Part shown: in pieces, positions 63,025 to 64,000 of the stretch
How positions within the stretch are numbered: the stretch's first letter is position 1
How the letters are laid out: each line of letters begins with the position of its first letter
DNA from: Mesostigma viride
Taxonomy: Eukaryota; Streptophyta; Mesostigmatophyceae; Mesostigmatales; Mesostigmataceae
Assembly: GCA_009746045.1 (NCBI GenBank)
Contig: RPFO01000080.1
Span: 594,203-658,202, forward strand
Reading direction: 5' to 3'
Length of the DNA stretch: 64,000 nt
Program-made: the position numbers and the translations under genes
The notes under the pieces: generated by a model
The model's input: only the letters and a program-made list of their open reading frames with translations
Database searches by the model: none
What the model was told of the DNA's origin: nothing

Positions 63025-64000
63025 GTTACATAGTAGGATAGCAGAAGCTTGCAAGCAGGAGAAGAGGAGTTCCCAGGGCTACCTCTAGGTGCAGTGACCT
63101 TTACCAAAACAAAACGAGGAAGAAGAACAGAGTCTCATACAGCACACGCCCGAGTCTTCAGCAGCACGGGCACATTACGATAGGCACACGGAGGTAAACA
63201 CCGTCAACATAGTCGGCAACAGCCAGACGGTATCCACCCCCACGACCCTTGCGGGTCAAACAACGATGGGCGTCTCCGCGACGTCCATTGGCAGAAACGA
63301 CATTCAAACACCTATAGAGGGTACAACGTATAACATAAACCCCCTACGCGTGCGGTCCCGGAGAGAAGGCGAGCTCGCAAGCTAGCCTTCCGCAGGCATA
63401 GCTTATAAAGGAATAGATCTAAACTAGGGGACATACCATCGTCTATGGCGTTAATCACCCCTGAGCTGGCCGCCACCTGGTGTCGTTGAAGGCAAGCCCT
63501 GGCCGCCACTAGGTGTCGTTGAAAACAGGGGAAATGGACGCTATCGTTGACAGCACCTCACCACAGGACCATGGCTGGCCCCGCCGAGTATCCCGGACTG
63601 GCCGCTTGCTGCCTAGGTCGTCGTTGAATCCCTTTACGGGCTGGCCGCCGACCTGTCAGCAATCGTTGAATTCCGGAACCCCTATCTACACAAGATCCGC
63701 CTTGGTATCCTAATTGGCCTCACTAACCCTCTCCGCGAGAGTTAGCTAACCTCTCCAGCACATTTCCTCCGATAACCAGTGTTACGTGCCAACCCAGACA
63801 CACGTACCTAGCCTGATTTACGTAGCGAAAGATCCTTCCTGCCGGAATTAGGAATAATTCAAGGTGACCTAATGTAGATTGCGCTTCACGACGCGAGTCG
63901 TGAGATATATCTGCCGACCGCGGCTTGATGCCAAGCTAATTGTACACACTTTTGGCTAGCAATACTGTCAGGAATATGCCCCAATATGCCTGACAAGTCT
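63025..64000. other. Right edge, no gene recognised
   Basis: Contains four diverged copies of a GGCCGCC-A-TGTCGTTGAA phrase (63465-63660) and AATTAGGAATAATTC-type AT-rich DNA. TGTTACGTGCCAACCCAGAC near 63780 resembles a gypsy LTR start, but no second copy lies in the window. Confidence 0.4.

Overview
The window reads as eukaryotic nuclear DNA, probably from a plant-like or algal genome. The evidence is spliceosomal introns, AATAAA poly(A) signals, CCAAT-box promoters, several nested LTR retrotransposons (one with a tRNA-iMet-type primer site, one a chromodomain Ty3/gypsy), and long microsatellites. The species cannot be named from the sequence. No rRNA, CRISPR array or bacterial-type operon is seen.

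Layout. 1-6.2 kb: a left-truncated acidic/basic nuclear-like ORF, a 181-bp tandem repeat carrying a (TTCC)n expansion, low-complexity TTACCCC-type DNA and unannotatable intergenic DNA. 5.7-9.95 kb: a plus-strand copia-like element (gag with CCHC knuckle and (CAA)n, integrase, then protease). 10.7-11.17 kb: a LINE ORF1-like fragment. 11,168-42,617: one minus-strand copia-type retrotransposon with two 808-bp LTRs, PPT, PBS and a 5-bp TACAG target-site duplication; it carries only a gag-protease ORF and is non-autonomous. 42.6-47.9 kb: a second copia-like element on the minus strand, order gag, integrase, protease, RT, RNase H. 49.7-54.2 kb: unrecognised host-like ORFs broken by a copia RT fragment and a 204-bp perfect-type palindrome. 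54.3-62.4 kb: a decayed minus-strand chromovirus holding two copies of one MITE-like insertion. 62.5-64 kb: (AG)n and an RNase H1 hybrid-binding (viroplasmin-type) ORF.

The most unusual part is 15,387-42,329, a GC-rich 26.9-kb array that interrupts the right LTR of the 11,168-42,617 element. Removing it rebuilds an exact 808-bp LTR apart from a 2-bp TG overlap. The array holds near-identical repeated modules: a 201-aa gene (three copies), a SET-domain methyltransferase gene (two copies), a divergently transcribed 149-aa gene whose N-terminus resembles the histone H3 tail (two copies), a regulatory block with TGACGTCA sites, a 31-bp inverted repeat and GGACAT/ATGTCC dyads, and a 184-187-aa gene (three copies). 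Single-copy genes include a Cys-rich acidic protein, a 71-aa basic protein with a weak H3 alpha-helix resemblance, a paralogue sharing the SET protein's C-terminal domain, and a pair of possibly structural or membrane proteins. Three different genes carry a short phase-0 intron near the 5' end, and all three introns contain repeated TTCTTCCC.

I infer an endogenous DNA virus or other autonomous selfish element, not described as far as I can tell, that manipulates host chromatin. No hallmark capsid, packaging ATPase, polymerase or integrase gene was recognised, so the viral label is provisional. Several module copies carry 1-2-bp frameshifts, so this locus is at least partly decayed.
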